From Anaerolineae bacterium (GTDB lineage: Bacteria; Chloroflexota; Anaerolineae; Aggregatilineales; Aggregatilineaceae): DNA of 64,000 nucleotides. Shown here in pieces: positions 9,946-19,773 of this stretch. Below the pieces are notes generated by a model. It had not been told where the DNA came from, did no database searches, and saw only the letters and a list, made by a program, of their open reading frames with translations. The translations under genes were made by a program, and so were the position numbers. The number at the start of each line of letters is the position of its first letter. Position 1 is the first letter of the stretch. The DNA lies in NCBI GenBank assembly GCA_018432315.1, contig JAHDLB010000018.1:124001-188000 (forward strand), written 5' to 3'.

Positions 9946-11412
9946 TCAAGACTGCTTCTTCAGTACGTAATACGATCCGCGCTTTTCGCCCATCTTGATC
10001 AAGATTCCACGGCTCACCAGGTCGGCGAAGTCGCGCCGGATCGTCTCCGAATGCACGTCAGGGCACAGTTCCTGCAGGTCCTTGTTGGTGATGCGCGCAT
10101 TCTTGCGGTTGATCAGAAAATCGAGCGCGTATTCCTGCCGCCGGTTGACCGGCTCGCCCCGGAACACGCCGCCGAACAGGGTCGGTTCCTCGTCGGTGTC
10201 GTCCACACCCGGCTTGTTGTACAGGGTCACGCGAAACCCGCCAGCTGTCTCGGCGAACTTGGGCTCCGGCAGGTTGACCTCGCGCATGAGCGCCAGCACA
10301 CGATCCACACCATACCCCAGCCGCTCGATGAACCCCATATCCGACAGAATCTGGACGATGGCCGAGTTGCGCGAGAAGCGCTCGTCGACAATGTTATCGA
10401 TCGTGACCGGCCCCGGCAACCCGCCCGGACTGGTGATCTCAAGGCGGTCGCTGAACAGGTACAGGCGAATACCGTCGCCCTGGATGCTGTAGTCACGGTG
10501 CGCCACCGCGTTCACGACCAGCTCGCGCACCGCTTTGAGCGGGTATTCCATCAACTCGGTGCGGGCCATGTACTCGCCCAACTGCACGCCCCGGCGCAGG
10601 TTGTCGATCAGGAACGTCTCGACGCGCTGGATCTGCTGGGGAAGTGTACCAACAATGTCCTGGCGCGTAAACACGTCACCCATCTCTTGCCCGGCGAACC
10701 GTGCGGCGGTGATCTCCGAGCCGCGAATGAACTGCTGCGGGTCTTTGCCAAACAGCAGAATGCCCGCGTTCGTCGGCCTCAGCTCGCCGTTGTATTTCAC
10801 CAGGCAGCCGCGCTTGAGCAGCACTTGCTCCGGCGAGACGCCCCCCATCCCGCCCAGATTCGCCGCATACGTCTCGACCTGCCCCCAATCGAGATCGTTC
10901 CGCGTCGCGTTGCGGGTCGGCTCGGCTTCGAACGTGACATCGCCTCGTTCCAGCAGCAGGCGGCGTAGCTCATCGGGCGGCAGCGGGTGATTGGCGCTGC
11001 CTCGCCGCGCCAGGTAGCGCCCCGACAGCGCGTACACGTAGGGCATCCCGCGCGGCACCTGAATGACGATCATCACCGTGCCGCGCACCCGAACGATTTG
11101 CGGAAGCGGGATGATCAGCGGCGGCTCGATCGACAGCGCCGCCTCCAACACGCGATCGATGGCGTTGGCCGTATCATCGACGCCGGCGGGCCGGTCGGCG
11201 CGGGGCATCACGCCCAGCAGCACCATGCCCCCTCGCGAGTTCGCCATGGCCGCCAGGGTTTCCGCGATGTCACTCACCGGCGCGCGACCGGGCAGCCAGT
11301 CGAGCACCTCGCTGCGCCCCGCCTCCAGGTACGCCAGGATATCCTTCTCTCCGATAGTCTGGGCCGCTTCGGGAAACCGGGAAGGTGTGAAGCCTACGTT
11401 TGATGATGACAT
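9946..11412 (-). CDS. AlbA_2 (Schlafen-type) / RecG-like ATP-binding regulator
   Basis: 488 aa. The N-terminus (about 10-140) resembles the AlbA_2 putative DNA-binding domain ([25 protein letters not shown]). The central and C-terminal part matches the RecG-like HATPase_c_4 family, with [27 protein letters not shown] followed by [14 protein letters not shown] helix-turn-helix-like tail ([31 protein letters not shown]) resembles DeoR-type winged helices. The ATG at 11412 has AGGGGG six bases upstream. It begins 14 bases after the lon stop, so the two are probably co-transcribed. Members are often annotated as transcriptional regulators; the target is unknown. Confidence 0.85.
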   Translation of the reverse strand: MSSSNVGFTPSRFPEAAQTIGEKDILAYLEAGRSEVLDWLPGRAPVSDIAETLAAMANSRGGMVLLGVMPRADRPAGVDDTANAIDRVLEAALSIEPPLIIPLPQIVRVRGTVMIVIQVPRGMPYVYALSGRYLARRGSANHPLPPDELRRLLLERGDVTFEAEPTRNATRNDLDWGQVETYAANLGGMGGVSPEQVLLKRGCLVKYNGELRPTNAGILLFGKDPQQFIRGSEITAARFAGQEMGDVFTRQDIVGTLPQQIQRVETFLIDNLRRGVQLGEYMARTELMEYPLKAVRELVVNAVAHRDYSIQGDGIRLYLFSDRLEITSPGGLPGPVTIDNIVDERFSRNSAIVQILSDMGFIERLGYGVDRVLALMREVNLPEPKFAETAGGFRVTLYNKPGVDDTDEEPTLFGGVFRGEPVNRRQEYALDFLINRKNARITNKDLQELCPDVHSETIRRDFADLVSRGILIKMGEKRGSYYVLKKQS

Positions 11413-11426
11413 ACTGTTCCCCCTGG

Positions 11427-13844
11427 TCAAGCAGTTTGGGCGTCCGGATTCGACGGCTCGATGGGCGTTGGTGCCTGCCCTGGCAGCAGCGCCTGTTTGA
11501 GAACCTCATCCATGTGCGAAACCAATACGACGTTCAAGTCACGCAGCGTCTTTTTCGGGATCTCCTCGAGATCTTTTTCATTACGCTTGGGCAGCATGAC
11601 ATTCTTCACCCCGGCGCGGTGCGCAGTCAACAGCTTCTCCCGAATCCCGCCAACCGGCAGTACCCGCCCGCGCAGCGTGATCTCGCCGGTCATGGCGACG
11701 TCTCGGCGCACCTTGCGCTGAGTGAAGGCCGACACCATCGCCGTCGCCAGTGTGATTCCCGCCGATGGCCCCTCCTTCGGGATGGCGCCCTCCGGCAGGT
11801 GAACGTGAATGTCCAGCCGCTCGAACTCATCCGGATCGATTTTCAACTGCGCCGCCTGCGAGCGTGCGTAGCTCAGCGCCGTCTGGGCCGACTCCTGCAT
11901 GATGTCGCCCAGTTGCCCGGTCAGCATCAACATGCCCTTGCCCGGCATGAGCGTGACCTCGATCGCCATGATGTCGCCGCCGCCCTCGGTCCAGGCCAGG
12001 CCGGTCGCCACGCCGATCTCGTCGGCCTCTTCGGCCAGCGGCGAGATGAACTCCGGCGGCCCCAGGAATTTGTGCAGGCTGTCGGCGCCGATGCGTTTTT
12101 GCACGCGCTTGCCCTCGGCCACCCGCCGCGCGATCTTCCGGCAGACCTTGGCGATCTCGCGCTCCAGGTTGCGCACCCCCGCCTCGTACGTGTACTCGCG
12201 GCAGATCATCCGGATCGCGTTGTCCTCGAACCGGATGCCGCGCCCATCCAGGCCGTTTTGCTCCAGCTCGCGGGGGATGAGAAACTGCCGGGCGATGTGC
12301 AGCTTCTCTTCCTCGACGTATCCCGGAAACTCGATCACCTCCATGCGATCCAGCAAGGCGGGCGGGATCGGGTCTAGGTAATTCGCCGTCGTGATGAACA
12401 GCACTTTCGAGAGATCGTAGTTGACGTCCAGGTAGTGATCGGAGTAGGCGTAGTTTTGCTCCGGGTCCAGCACTTCCAGCAGCGCCGCCGCCGGATCGCC
12501 ACGGAAGTCCATGCCCAGCTTGTCGATCTCGTCCAGCATGAACACCGGGTTGATGGTCCCGGCCCGGCGCATCGTCTGGATGACGCGACCGGGCAGCGCG
12601 CCAACATACGTCCGCCGGTGCCCGCGAATCTCGGCCTCATCGCGCACGCCCCCCAGGCTCACGCGGACGAACTCGCGGCCCAGCGCCTTGGCGATGCTCT
12701 TGCCCAGCGACGTTTTTCCCGTGCCCGGCGGCCCGGCAAAGCACAGGATCGGGCTGCGCATCTTGTCCGCGGCGAGCTTGCGCACGGCGATATACTCGAT
12801 GATCCGGTCCTTCGCTTTGGGCAGCCCGTAATGCGCCTCGTCCAGCACCCGCGCCGCGTGCGCCAGGTCGAGATTGTCCTCCGTCATTTTGCTCCACGGT
12901 AGGTCCAGCAGCCAATCGAGATACGTCCGGATCACGCCGACTTCTGGCGCCATCGGCGGGATCATCATCAACCGCCCCAGTTCCTTCAGCGCCTTGTCCC
13001 GCACCTCGTCCGGCATATCGCTGCCGGTCAGCCGCTCGCGCAGATCGTTGAGTTCCTGCTGGAAAACATCCATTTCACCCAGCTCGTGTTGGATCACGCG
13101 CATCTGCTCCCGCAGCAGGATCTCGCGCTGGCTGCGGTCCACTTCCTGCCGCACCTGGGAATGGATGCTCTCCTCAAGCTCCAGGACCTCAAGCTCGCGC
13201 CCCAGCATGCCGCTCACCCGCCGCAGCCGCTCGACGGGATCGACCATCTCCAGGAGTTCCTGCTGTTCGGCCATGTTGAGGTTGAGCGTCGAGGCGATCA
13301 GGTCAGCCAGCCACCCCGGCGTCTCGACGTTCAACGCGTAGATGTAGGCTTCTTCCGGCAGTTGCGGGTTGAGATCGACGCACTTGTGAAACAGGGTCAA
13401 AGCCGCGCGCATCAACGCCGTGACTTCGCGGCTCTCGTCCGCGTCCTCGTTCACCGGTCGCGCCTTGACGCGAATCGATGGCGCCATCTGGACGAACTCG
13501 ACGATTTCGACACGCCGACGCCCCTGGGCCAGCACGCTGCTGTCACCGTCCGGCATGTGCATCAGGCGCCCCAACGCCATCTCGGTGCCAAACGTGTAGA
13601 AGTCCTCCGGGCTGGGCGCGGTGATGCTGCCGTCGCGCAGCGCCACGCCGATCACCGTTTCCTGGTGGATCTGAGCCTCGCCAATCGCGGCAACGTTTTG
13701 CTCGCGCTGGATCATCAAGGATGTCACCATGTTGGGAAACACGACCATATCCGACAGCGCAACCAGCCCGATCTCGATCAGGCCATCAGCGTCCGGCTCG
13801 GCTTCGCGGATCGTGTAGAAATCGTTTATCCCGTGTCCAATCAT
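11427..13844 (-). CDS. lon: ATP-dependent Lon protease
   Basis: Degrades misfolded and regulatory proteins in the cytoplasm. 805 aa, normal for LonA. An N-terminal substrate-binding domain (about 20-210) is followed by a coiled region, then the AAA+ module with Walker A GPPGTGKT near residue 375 and a Walker B-like [11 protein letters not shown]. The protease domain has the Ser694/Lys737 dyad (GPSAG and GGIREK), 43 residues apart as in E. coli Lon. The start at 13844 gives the normal N-terminus and lies 14 bases after the folC stop; an upstream in-frame extension would run into folC. Confidence 0.98.
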   Translation of the reverse strand: MIGHGINDFYTIREAEPDADGLIEIGLVALSDMVVFPNMVTSLMIQREQNVAAIGEAQIHQETVIGVALRDGSITAPSPEDFYTFGTEMALGRLMHMPDGDSSVLAQGRRRVEIVEFVQMAPSIRVKARPVNEDADESREVTALMRAALTLFHKCVDLNPQLPEEAYIYALNVETPGWLADLIASTLNLNMAEQQELLEMVDPVERLRRVSGMLGRELEVLELEESIHSQVRQEVDRSQREILLREQMRVIQHELGEMDVFQQELNDLRERLTGSDMPDEVRDKALKELGRLMMIPPMAPEVGVIRTYLDWLLDLPWSKMTEDNLDLAHAARVLDEAHYGLPKAKDRIIEYIAVRKLAADKMRSPILCFAGPPGTGKTSLGKSIAKALGREFVRVSLGGVRDEAEIRGHRRTYVGALPGRVIQTMRRAGTINPVFMLDEIDKLGMDFRGDPAAALLEVLDPEQNYAYSDHYLDVNYDLSKVLFITTANYLDPIPPALLDRMEVIEFPGYVEEEKLHIARQFLIPRELEQNGLDGRGIRFEDNAIRMICREYTYEAGVRNLEREIAKVCRKIARRVAEGKRVQKRIGADSLHKFLGPPEFISPLAEEADEIGVATGLAWTEGGGDIMAIEVTLMPGKGMLMLTGQLGDIMQESAQTALSYARSQAAQLKIDPDEFERLDIHVHLPEGAIPKEGPSAGITLATAMVSAFTQRKVRRDVAMTGEITLRGRVLPVGGIREKLLTAHRAGVKNVMLPKRNEKDLEEIPKKTLRDLNVVLVSHMDEVLKQALLPGQAPTPIEPSNPDAQTA

Positions 13845-13858
13845 CAAGCGCTGCCTGC

Positions 13859-15250
13859 CTAACCCTGTTCCGCCGTGCGTGATGGCGCCGCCGGTTGTTG
13901 GATCGACGGAAGGATGTGCCCCACCGGCAGACCGCACACCGTCCGCATCTCGCCCACGATGAACAGCGATCCCGTCGTGCAGATCAACCCATCCGGCCCG
14001 ACCAGCTCCGACGCAAGCGACAGCGCCGCCTCGGCAGCGGGCGCCTTCACAATTGGGCGCTCGTACCCCCTGGCCCGCGCGCGCGCCGCGATCTCCTCGA
14101 CCGACAGCGCTCGCGGGTGCACCGCCTGTGCCGCCACCAGGTAATCGGCCAACGGCAGCAGGGCGTCGAACATCCCCTCGACATCCTTGTCCGCCGACGC
14201 GCCAAAGATGAACGCGATGGGCCGCTGCGGGAACAGGTCCGTCAGCGAAGCGGCCAGGAACCGCGCCGACGCGCCGTTATGCGCGGCGTCCAGCACCAGC
14301 AGGGGCGACCGCTGCACCACCTCGAGGCGTCCCGGCCAATCCACCCGGCGGAACCCGTCCCGGATCGCTTCGTCCGGCACATTCAACCCGGCGCGGCGAA
14401 CCCACTCGAGCGCGGCCAGCGCCACCGTCGCATTCAGCGCCTGGTGCTCGCCTGTCAGCGCCGTGCGATAGGTACCCTGCGGGCCGTCAGCCGGCCCGGC
14501 GACGAACGTCTGCCCGTCGCGCGCGCTGTCGCCTGCCGCGTACAACCAGTCGCGCCCCACCAGGGTGAACGGCGCGTGCGCTTCCTCCGCCAGCCCGACC
14601 AGCACGTCGAGCGCTTCGGCGGGCTGCGGCGCGCTCACCACCGGCACCCCTGGCTTGATGATGCCACCCTTCTCGCGCGCGATGGACGCCAGCGAATCGC
14701 CCAGCAGGTACGTGTGATCGTAGCTCAGGCTGGTGATCACCGAGACGACCGGCGTCACCACGTTCGTCGCGTCGAGCCTGCCCCCCAACCCGACCTCGAT
14801 CACGGCTGCATCGACCTGCTGCCGGGCGAAGAACAAAAAGGCGAGCGCCGTCGTCACCTCGAACCAGGTGATGTCCGGGATCGTCTCGATTGCCGGGCGC
14901 AGGTCGTTGACCAGGGCGATGAAATCCTCCTCACCGATCAACTGGTTGTTAACCCGGAACCGCTCGCGGAAATCCTGGAGGTGCGGCGACGAATACAACC
15001 CGATCCGCAGCCCTGCCGCCTGTAATGCCGCCGCGCACATAGCCCCTACCGAGCCTTTGCCCTTCGTCCCCGTGATGTGAATCACCGGGTACTGGCGGTG
15101 CGGATCGCCGAGCGCCGACAAGACCCGGCGCGGGCGCTCCAGGGTCATCACCTCAGGCGAATAGCGGACGTGCCGTTCAACCTCCCAGTTCACATAGCTG
15201 TACAGATAGTCGATCGCTTCGTCGAAAGTGCGCAGCGGGTCCGTTGTCAT
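13859..15250 (-). CDS. folC: Bifunctional folylpolyglutamate synthase / dihydrofolate synthase
   Basis: Adds glutamate to dihydropteroate and folates, an ATP-dependent Mur-ligase-type reaction. 463 aa. ATP-binding [11 protein letters not shown] near residues 58-68 and the following [15 protein letters not shown] are diagnostic. The Mur ligase central motif [14 protein letters not shown] and the C-terminal domain ([12 protein letters not shown]) are intact. GGAG lies a few bases before the ATG. It is the first gene of the minus-strand run folC-lon-AlbA-lipoprotein-degV. The 18-bp repeat copy at 15278-15295 sits 28 bases upstream of its start. Confidence 0.96.
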   Translation of the reverse strand: MTTDPLRTFDEAIDYLYSYVNWEVERHVRYSPEVMTLERPRRVLSALGDPHRQYPVIHITGTKGKGSVGAMCAAALQAAGLRIGLYSSPHLQDFRERFRVNNQLIGEEDFIALVNDLRPAIETIPDITWFEVTTALAFLFFARQQVDAAVIEVGLGGRLDATNVVTPVVSVITSLSYDHTYLLGDSLASIAREKGGIIKPGVPVVSAPQPAEALDVLVGLAEEAHAPFTLVGRDWLYAAGDSARDGQTFVAGPADGPQGTYRTALTGEHQALNATVALAALEWVRRAGLNVPDEAIRDGFRRVDWPGRLEVVQRSPLLVLDAAHNGASARFLAASLTDLFPQRPIAFIFGASADKDVEGMFDALLPLADYLVAAQAVHPRALSVEEIAARARARGYERPIVKAPAAEAALSLASELVGPDGLICTTGSLFIVGEMRTVCGLPVGHILPSIQQPAAPSRTAEQG

Positions 15251-15277
15251 GGGTTCTCCGATCGTGTTTGGGTAAAA

Positions 15278-15295
15278 TTATCCCACATATCCCAC
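15278..15295. repeat. 18-bp repeat TTATCCCACATATCCCAC, copy 2
   Basis: Exact copy of 7345-7362, placed 28 bases upstream of the folC start codon in the divergent region with the 15468 gene. Could be a regulator site or a dispersed genomic repeat. Confidence 0.7.
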
Positions 15296-15467
15296 ATACT
15301 ACCGCTTAAATGACGACCATACAAGGGCTAACTTTCACACGGACCGGCGAACCCCGCCTGTCCAATGATTTTTCGACGCTCGCCTGACACCCCTCCCCCG
15401 CCGTGATCTCGGTGGTACAATCAATCAAGCCATGTCATAATCGCCGCGCCGTGCTGGAAGGGATCGC

Positions 15468-16859
15468 ATGAATACGCCGAAATTACTCACTCTGATCGTC
15501 GCCGTGATAACTGTGATCGTGGTGGGCGTTGCCGGATACATCATCCTGCGTCCCCCGGTCGCGCTGCTCTCCGGCGCCACCATCGACGCGACCGAGATTT
15601 CGCCTAACGCGGACGGAACCGACGATATCACAACGATCCGCTATTCCCTCGCGCGTCCGGCCCGCGTCAGCGTGTATTTCGACGGGCCGGACGGCGAGCG
15701 GTTTTACTTCCGGAAGGACCAGCGGCGCAGTTCCGGCGATTATGCGGTGCTGTTCAGTGGCATCGTGGACGGGTACCTCCTGCCGGGCGAGGACATTCCC
15801 GGCACCATCGAGCGCCGCCTGATTCCCAACGGGCTCTACCAGTGGACCATCGAAGCCGTTCGTGACGATGAAACCGAACAAGCCACCGGCCAGCTCGCCA
15901 TCGTCGACGCTGACAGCCAACTGCCGATCATCTCGGTGTTCGAAATTCACCCGCCGGTATTCACGCCCAACCAGGACGGCATCCGCGACCGGGTCAGCAT
16001 CAACGTCTATCTCGAGAAACCGGCCAACCTGAGCGTCTATCTCGAAGATGCGGAGGGCGAGCGTTATTACGTGCCCGAGCGCCAGGAAGGTCGCGAGCCG
16101 GGTGACATGGGCAGCCACGAATTCGACTATGATGCCGGTGTGGACCAGAGCATAGAGCCGCCGCCCGACGGCACGTATGACGTGTATGCTGTCGTGCAGG
16201 ACGACGAGGGCCAGCGGATCGTCCGCCAGAGCCAGGTCACGCTGCAGGATGGCGGACTGCCCCAGGTCGAGATCGTTCCCCAGGTGGCGGGAGCGGTCGT
16301 CTACTTCGGCGACATGCCCTACGACGACAGCTACTACACCAGCATGACCACCGAGGGCGAGGAAATCCCCCGGCCCCAAGGCGTGATATCGGATCGCACC
16401 ACGCTGACCATGGTCCAGGGCGATCTGCTGGTCTTCAAGCTGACGATCCACAACTACGGCGCGACGCCCATCCGCACGACCGGCCCCTTCCCCGGCACGG
16501 TTTACCAGTTCGACCAGCAGGCCAGCAGCCTGGGTGCCTATGAAGAGTCGGGCGCGTGGCGAGTCGGGATCAAATGCGACACGTCGCTGAGTGATTTCCC
16601 CTGGCGGTGGGCGCTGGCTCCCCGCGACGAAGTCGAGGAAGTATACGACGAAGAAACGGGCGAAACCTACTACTACCTCCAGCCGGGCCAGCAGGCCGAG
16701 GTGTGGGGCGCCATTCGTATGACCGAGCTGATCAACGCGCGCAATCCCCAGGATTGCTGGGCAGGGCTGATTCACGAGGATGTCGGCATCCCGGCCTTCC
16801 AGAGCCGGGTCGGCGCGCGAGAGATCAAGCTGGTGCCGCCGCCCGATGTGGACGACTGA
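15468..16859 (+). CDS. N-terminally membrane-anchored protein with FlgD-Ig-like domains
   Basis: 463 aa. One membrane helix (about residues 7-28) anchors an extracellular part. Two FlgD-type Ig-like modules begin with the motifs SPNADGTDD (about 45) and TPNQDGIRD (about 165), Asp/Asn loops of this family that often bind Ca2+. Each is followed by IRYSLARPARVSVYF- or NVYLEKPANLSVYL-like strands. The last 170 residues form an acidic domain not recognised. A Shine-Dalgarno AAGGGA precedes the ATG. Divergent from folC. Probable cell-surface structural protein; no enzymatic motif seen. Confidence 0.82.
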   Translation: MNTPKLLTLIVAVITVIVVGVAGYIILRPPVALLSGATIDATEISPNADGTDDITTIRYSLARPARVSVYFDGPDGERFYFRKDQRRSSGDYAVLFSGIVDGYLLPGEDIPGTIERRLIPNGLYQWTIEAVRDDETEQATGQLAIVDADSQLPIISVFEIHPPVFTPNQDGIRDRVSINVYLEKPANLSVYLEDAEGERYYVPERQEGREPGDMGSHEFDYDAGVDQSIEPPPDGTYDVYAVVQDDEGQRIVRQSQVTLQDGGLPQVEIVPQVAGAVVYFGDMPYDDSYYTSMTTEGEEIPRPQGVISDRTTLTMVQGDLLVFKLTIHNYGATPIRTTGPFPGTVYQFDQQASSLGAYEESGAWRVGIKCDTSLSDFPWRWALAPRDEVEEVYDEETGETYYYLQPGQQAEVWGAIRMTELINARNPQDCWAGLIHEDVGIPAFQSRVGAREIKLVPPPDVDD

Positions 16860-16927
16860 TCGCCGCTTGCCGCACGCCTGGAAGTGCTGTACCATGGTGG
16901 TTGCGTTGACAAAGCGGGAGGTGCACC

Positions 16928-18037
16928 ATTAACCGTCAAGCATCTGTCAAGCCGATCACCATTCTGCTGTTCTTGATCCTGGCGGCGCTTCTCGCGGGAT
17001 GTGGCGGTCAGGACGACGAGCCCGAGCCGACCTTGCGCCCGACAGCCATCCCGCCGACGCCCACGCCGCGCTCGACGGCACTGCCCGCTGTCCCTGAGGC
17101 GCCCGCCCTCGGCGAGCCGGGCCGCCCGATCGAGCTGCAAATCGTCCTGCCGGGCAGCCCAGGCGCAAACGCCATCACCACGAGCAACGAGCTTGAGGCC
17201 GAGCTGCTCAGACAGCTTGATCTCACCGTCGAAATCACCTTCGTGGGGGACGAATCGGCAGCCCTGAGCGCGATCTGCAACGGCAGCGTCAACGGCAACG
17301 CGTCCGCCGCCTGGATCAGCCCCTTCTCCCTGATCGTTGCGGAGAGCGAATGCGACGCCGTCCCCACCCTGGCGCTCGTCCACGGCACGTCCCCTCGCGC
17401 GCGGGCCGGCCTGTCCGCCGACATCATCGCCGCCGCGAGCATCGACAGCCTGGATCAGATCGCCGGGCAGCCGTTCTGCCGGCTCAGCAGCCAGGACCTG
17501 ACGACCTGGCTTTATCCGAGCCTGGTCCTGAGCGCCCAGGGAATCAACCCGCTGGCCGACCTGGGGCGCATCATCGATCGGACCGATGACCTCGCGCTGC
17601 TCCGGGCCGTTTACGGGGGCGACTGCGCCGCCGCGGCCTTGCCGGCAGGCGAGTTCGACGATCTGGTCGATGACCTGGTCGACGCCCTGGACGATGACGC
17701 CGTCTCCCGCGACGACATCCTGGATGCCGTCGAAGTTCTCGTTCCCGCCGGGGACACCGCCGCCCCGACGAGTCCGGAGACCTGGGACGGGTTCGCCGAG
17801 CACGTCATTCCCTTCGATGTGCTGGTCTTTCCGGCCAGCCACATGATTCCCGCCGATATGCGCGAAGCCCTCACCCAGGCCCTGGAGAGCTTCTTCGGGA
17901 GCCGCACGTCGGGCCGCCCCCGGTTGACAGCCTTGTTCGGCGAAGCGTCGCAGGTCCTGCCGGTCGAGCCTGAGGACTACGACGCATTTCGCAGCGCGAT
18001 CCGCCAGTCCGGTTGGAACATGGCCTTTCTGGAATGA
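16928..18037 (+). CDS. PhnD-like substrate-binding lipoprotein with probable ATT start
   Basis: 369 aa from the proposed ATT codon. The reading frame has no ATG, GTG or TTG that leaves a complete signal peptide: the first TTG (16973) would lose the basic N-region. GGGAGGTGCACC precedes ATT with ideal spacing, giving N-R-Q-A-S-V-K, a hydrophobic core and a lipobox LLAGC. The mature part resembles PhnD/phosphate-phosphonate binding proteins (IELQIVLPGSP, NGSVNGNASAAWISPFSLI, GQPFCRLSSQDLTTWLYPSL). No ABC permease or ATPase gene adjoins it, so transport is uncertain and sensing is possible. A 12-codon frame at 16894-16932 ends in ATTAA, overlapping the proposed start by one base. Confidence 0.78.
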   Translation: MNRQASVKPITILLFLILAALLAGCGGQDDEPEPTLRPTAIPPTPTPRSTALPAVPEAPALGEPGRPIELQIVLPGSPGANAITTSNELEAELLRQLDLTVEITFVGDESAALSAICNGSVNGNASAAWISPFSLIVAESECDAVPTLALVHGTSPRARAGLSADIIAAASIDSLDQIAGQPFCRLSSQDLTTWLYPSLVLSAQGINPLADLGRIIDRTDDLALLRAVYGGDCAAAALPAGEFDDLVDDLVDALDDDAVSRDDILDAVEVLVPAGDTAAPTSPETWDGFAEHVIPFDVLVFPASHMIPADMREALTQALESFFGSRTSGRPRLTALFGEASQVLPVEPEDYDAFRSAIRQSGWNMAFLE

Positions 18038-18053
18038 GCGCCGGATCGCGTCG

Positions 18054-19010
18054 ATGACACCCGACCTCGCCATCATTATCGTCTCGTGGAACACGCGGGA
18101 CCTCACGCTTGACGCCCTGCGCACGCTGTACGCCGACCTGGACGCACACGGCCCCGATGCCGCCGTGTGGGTCGTGGACAATGCGTCCAGCGATGGCACG
18201 CCCGACGCGATCCGCGAGCAGTTCCCCCGCGCGCACCTCGTCGCCAGCGACACCAACCTGGGCTTCGCCGGGGGCAACAACCACGCGCTGCGCCTGCTCG
18301 GTTTTGGTGATCGAGGGGTCCCGCCGGACGGTCCCAAAGCGGTCTACCTGCTCAACCCGGACACGCGCACCCAGCCCGGCGCGACACGCGCACTGTACGA
18401 CGCGCTGCTGTCACTGCCGAATGCAGGCGTGGTCGGCGCGCGGCTGAGCCATGCCGACGGCTCGTTCCAGCATAGCGCGTTCGGCTTTCCTGGGCTGGGC
18501 CAGCTCATCGTCGACCTGTTCCCGGTGCCAGGGCGGCTGCACGACAGCCGCTTCAACGGGCGTTACCCGCGCCACCTGTACGAGGCGGGCGCGCTGTTCC
18601 CCGTCGATCACACGCTGGGCGCGACGATGATGCTCCGCGCCGAGGTCATCGCCCAGACCGGCCTGTTCGACGAGCGGTACTTCATGTACTGCGAAGAGAT
18701 CGATTGGAGCAAGCGCATTCGTCGCGCCGGCTGGGAGATCTACTGCGTGCCGGCGGCGCACGTCGTGCACCTCGCCGGCCAGAGCACCGGCCAGATTCGC
18801 CTGCAGAGCATCGTCAACCTCTGGCGCAGCCGTCTCTTGCTGTTCGAGAAGTACGATCCGCCGCTCAAACGCGCCCTCGCGCGGCAGATCATCCGGTGGG
18901 GCATGCGGCGCAAGATCGCCGAAACGCGCCGCGCGTTCGCCGCGGGCGATCTCTCCGCCGCCGAACGCGACGCGCTGATCGACGCCTATCGTACCGTGCA
19001 AACCCTGTGA
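18054..19010 (+). CDS. Glycosyltransferase family 2, rhamnosyltransferase-like
   Basis: 318 aa GT-A enzyme transferring a sugar from a nucleotide donor, probably for cell-envelope polysaccharide. The N-terminal IIIVSWNTRDL strand, the WVVDNASSDGTPD loop and NLGFAGGNNHAL are characteristic. LLNPDTRT carries the metal-binding Asp region, and FDERYFMYCEEIDWSKRIRRAGWEIYCVP is the acceptor-side motif of WbbL-like enzymes. The start is 16 bases after the preceding lipoprotein. The next GT2 gene starts 10 bases downstream, so the two are probably co-transcribed. The acceptor sugar cannot be predicted. Confidence 0.93.
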   Translation: MTPDLAIIIVSWNTRDLTLDALRTLYADLDAHGPDAAVWVVDNASSDGTPDAIREQFPRAHLVASDTNLGFAGGNNHALRLLGFGDRGVPPDGPKAVYLLNPDTRTQPGATRALYDALLSLPNAGVVGARLSHADGSFQHSAFGFPGLGQLIVDLFPVPGRLHDSRFNGRYPRHLYEAGALFPVDHTLGATMMLRAEVIAQTGLFDERYFMYCEEIDWSKRIRRAGWEIYCVPAAHVVHLAGQSTGQIRLQSIVNLWRSRLLLFEKYDPPLKRALARQIIRWGMRRKIAETRRAFAAGDLSAAERDALIDAYRTVQTL

Positions 19011-19020
19011 GAGCCGCGCT

Positions 19021-19773
19021 ATGACCGTCACCCTGGCCGCCGTCATCCTGGCAAAAAACGAGGAAGCCCACATCGTCGAGTGCATCTCCAGCGTGCAGTG
19101 GGCCGATCGCGTCGTCGTCTTCGACTCGTTCAGCACGGACCGGACGGTGACACTCGCCCAGGACGCCGGGGCAGACGTCATTCAGAACCCGTTCGAGAAC
19201 TACGCGCAGCAGCGCAACGCCGCGCTCGACGCCGTGGACGCCGACTGGATCCTGTTCGTCGACGCCGACGAGCGCTCCAGCCCGGAACAAGCCGCCGAGA
19301 TTCGCGATCTGCTGCCTCGCGCCGAACACAACGGCTATTGGATTCCGCGCCACAACTACATCTTCGGCAAGCTCACCCGCCATACAGGCTGGTTTCCGGA
19401 TTACCAGATGCGGCTGTTGCGGCGCGGCAAAGCCCGATACGATCCGGAACGGCAGGTGCACGAGCTGGTGATCCTGGAGGGCGATCCGGGCTACCTCGCG
19501 GTGCCGTTCACGCATTTCAACTATACGAGCTTCCGCCAGTTCAGGGAAAAACAAAACCGCTATGTCCGGTACGATGCCCGGATTTTGCAGGAGCAGGGCA
19601 TCCGGCCCCGACCGCACAAGTTCCTCACCCAGCCGCTGCGCCAGTTCCTATGGCGGTTCGTTACGCTGCGGGGCTACCGCGACGGCTGGCACGGCCTGCG
19701 GCTGAGCCTGCTGATGGCGTGGTACGAGTTTCAGAAATACGTGCACCTGCGCCGGCTTTATCACGACTCCTGA
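19021..19773 (+). CDS. Glycosyltransferase family 2, WaaE/KdtX-like
   Basis: 250 aa. The N-terminus LAAVILAKNEEAHIVECISSVQWADRVVVFDSFSTDRT and the following ENYAQQRNAALD and DWILFVDADERS match the WaaE-type beta-glucosyltransferase group, whose metal-binding DAD motif is visible. The C-terminal half contains RHTGWFPDYQMRLLRRGKARY and basic aromatic stretches that may face the membrane. Its last 13 bases overlap the convergent 19761-20921 gene. Envelope glycan assembly is inferred; lipid A core synthesis is not implied, because the host may lack LPS. Confidence 0.92.
   Translation: MTVTLAAVILAKNEEAHIVECISSVQWADRVVVFDSFSTDRTVTLAQDAGADVIQNPFENYAQQRNAALDAVDADWILFVDADERSSPEQAAEIRDLLPRAEHNGYWIPRHNYIFGKLTRHTGWFPDYQMRLLRRGKARYDPERQVHELVILEGDPGYLAVPFTHFNYTSFRQFREKQNRYVRYDARILQEQGIRPRPHKFLTQPLRQFLWRFVTLRGYRDGWHGLRLSLLMAWYEFQKYVHLRRLYHDS

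Noticed and set aside
8833-10968. 711-codon plus-strand frame crossing two minus-strand genes
   Set aside because: It spans the end of one real gene, a gap and the start of another, with Arg/Gln/His-rich sequence lacking any motif. The opposite-strand lipoprotein and AlbA/RecG-like genes have clear domains.
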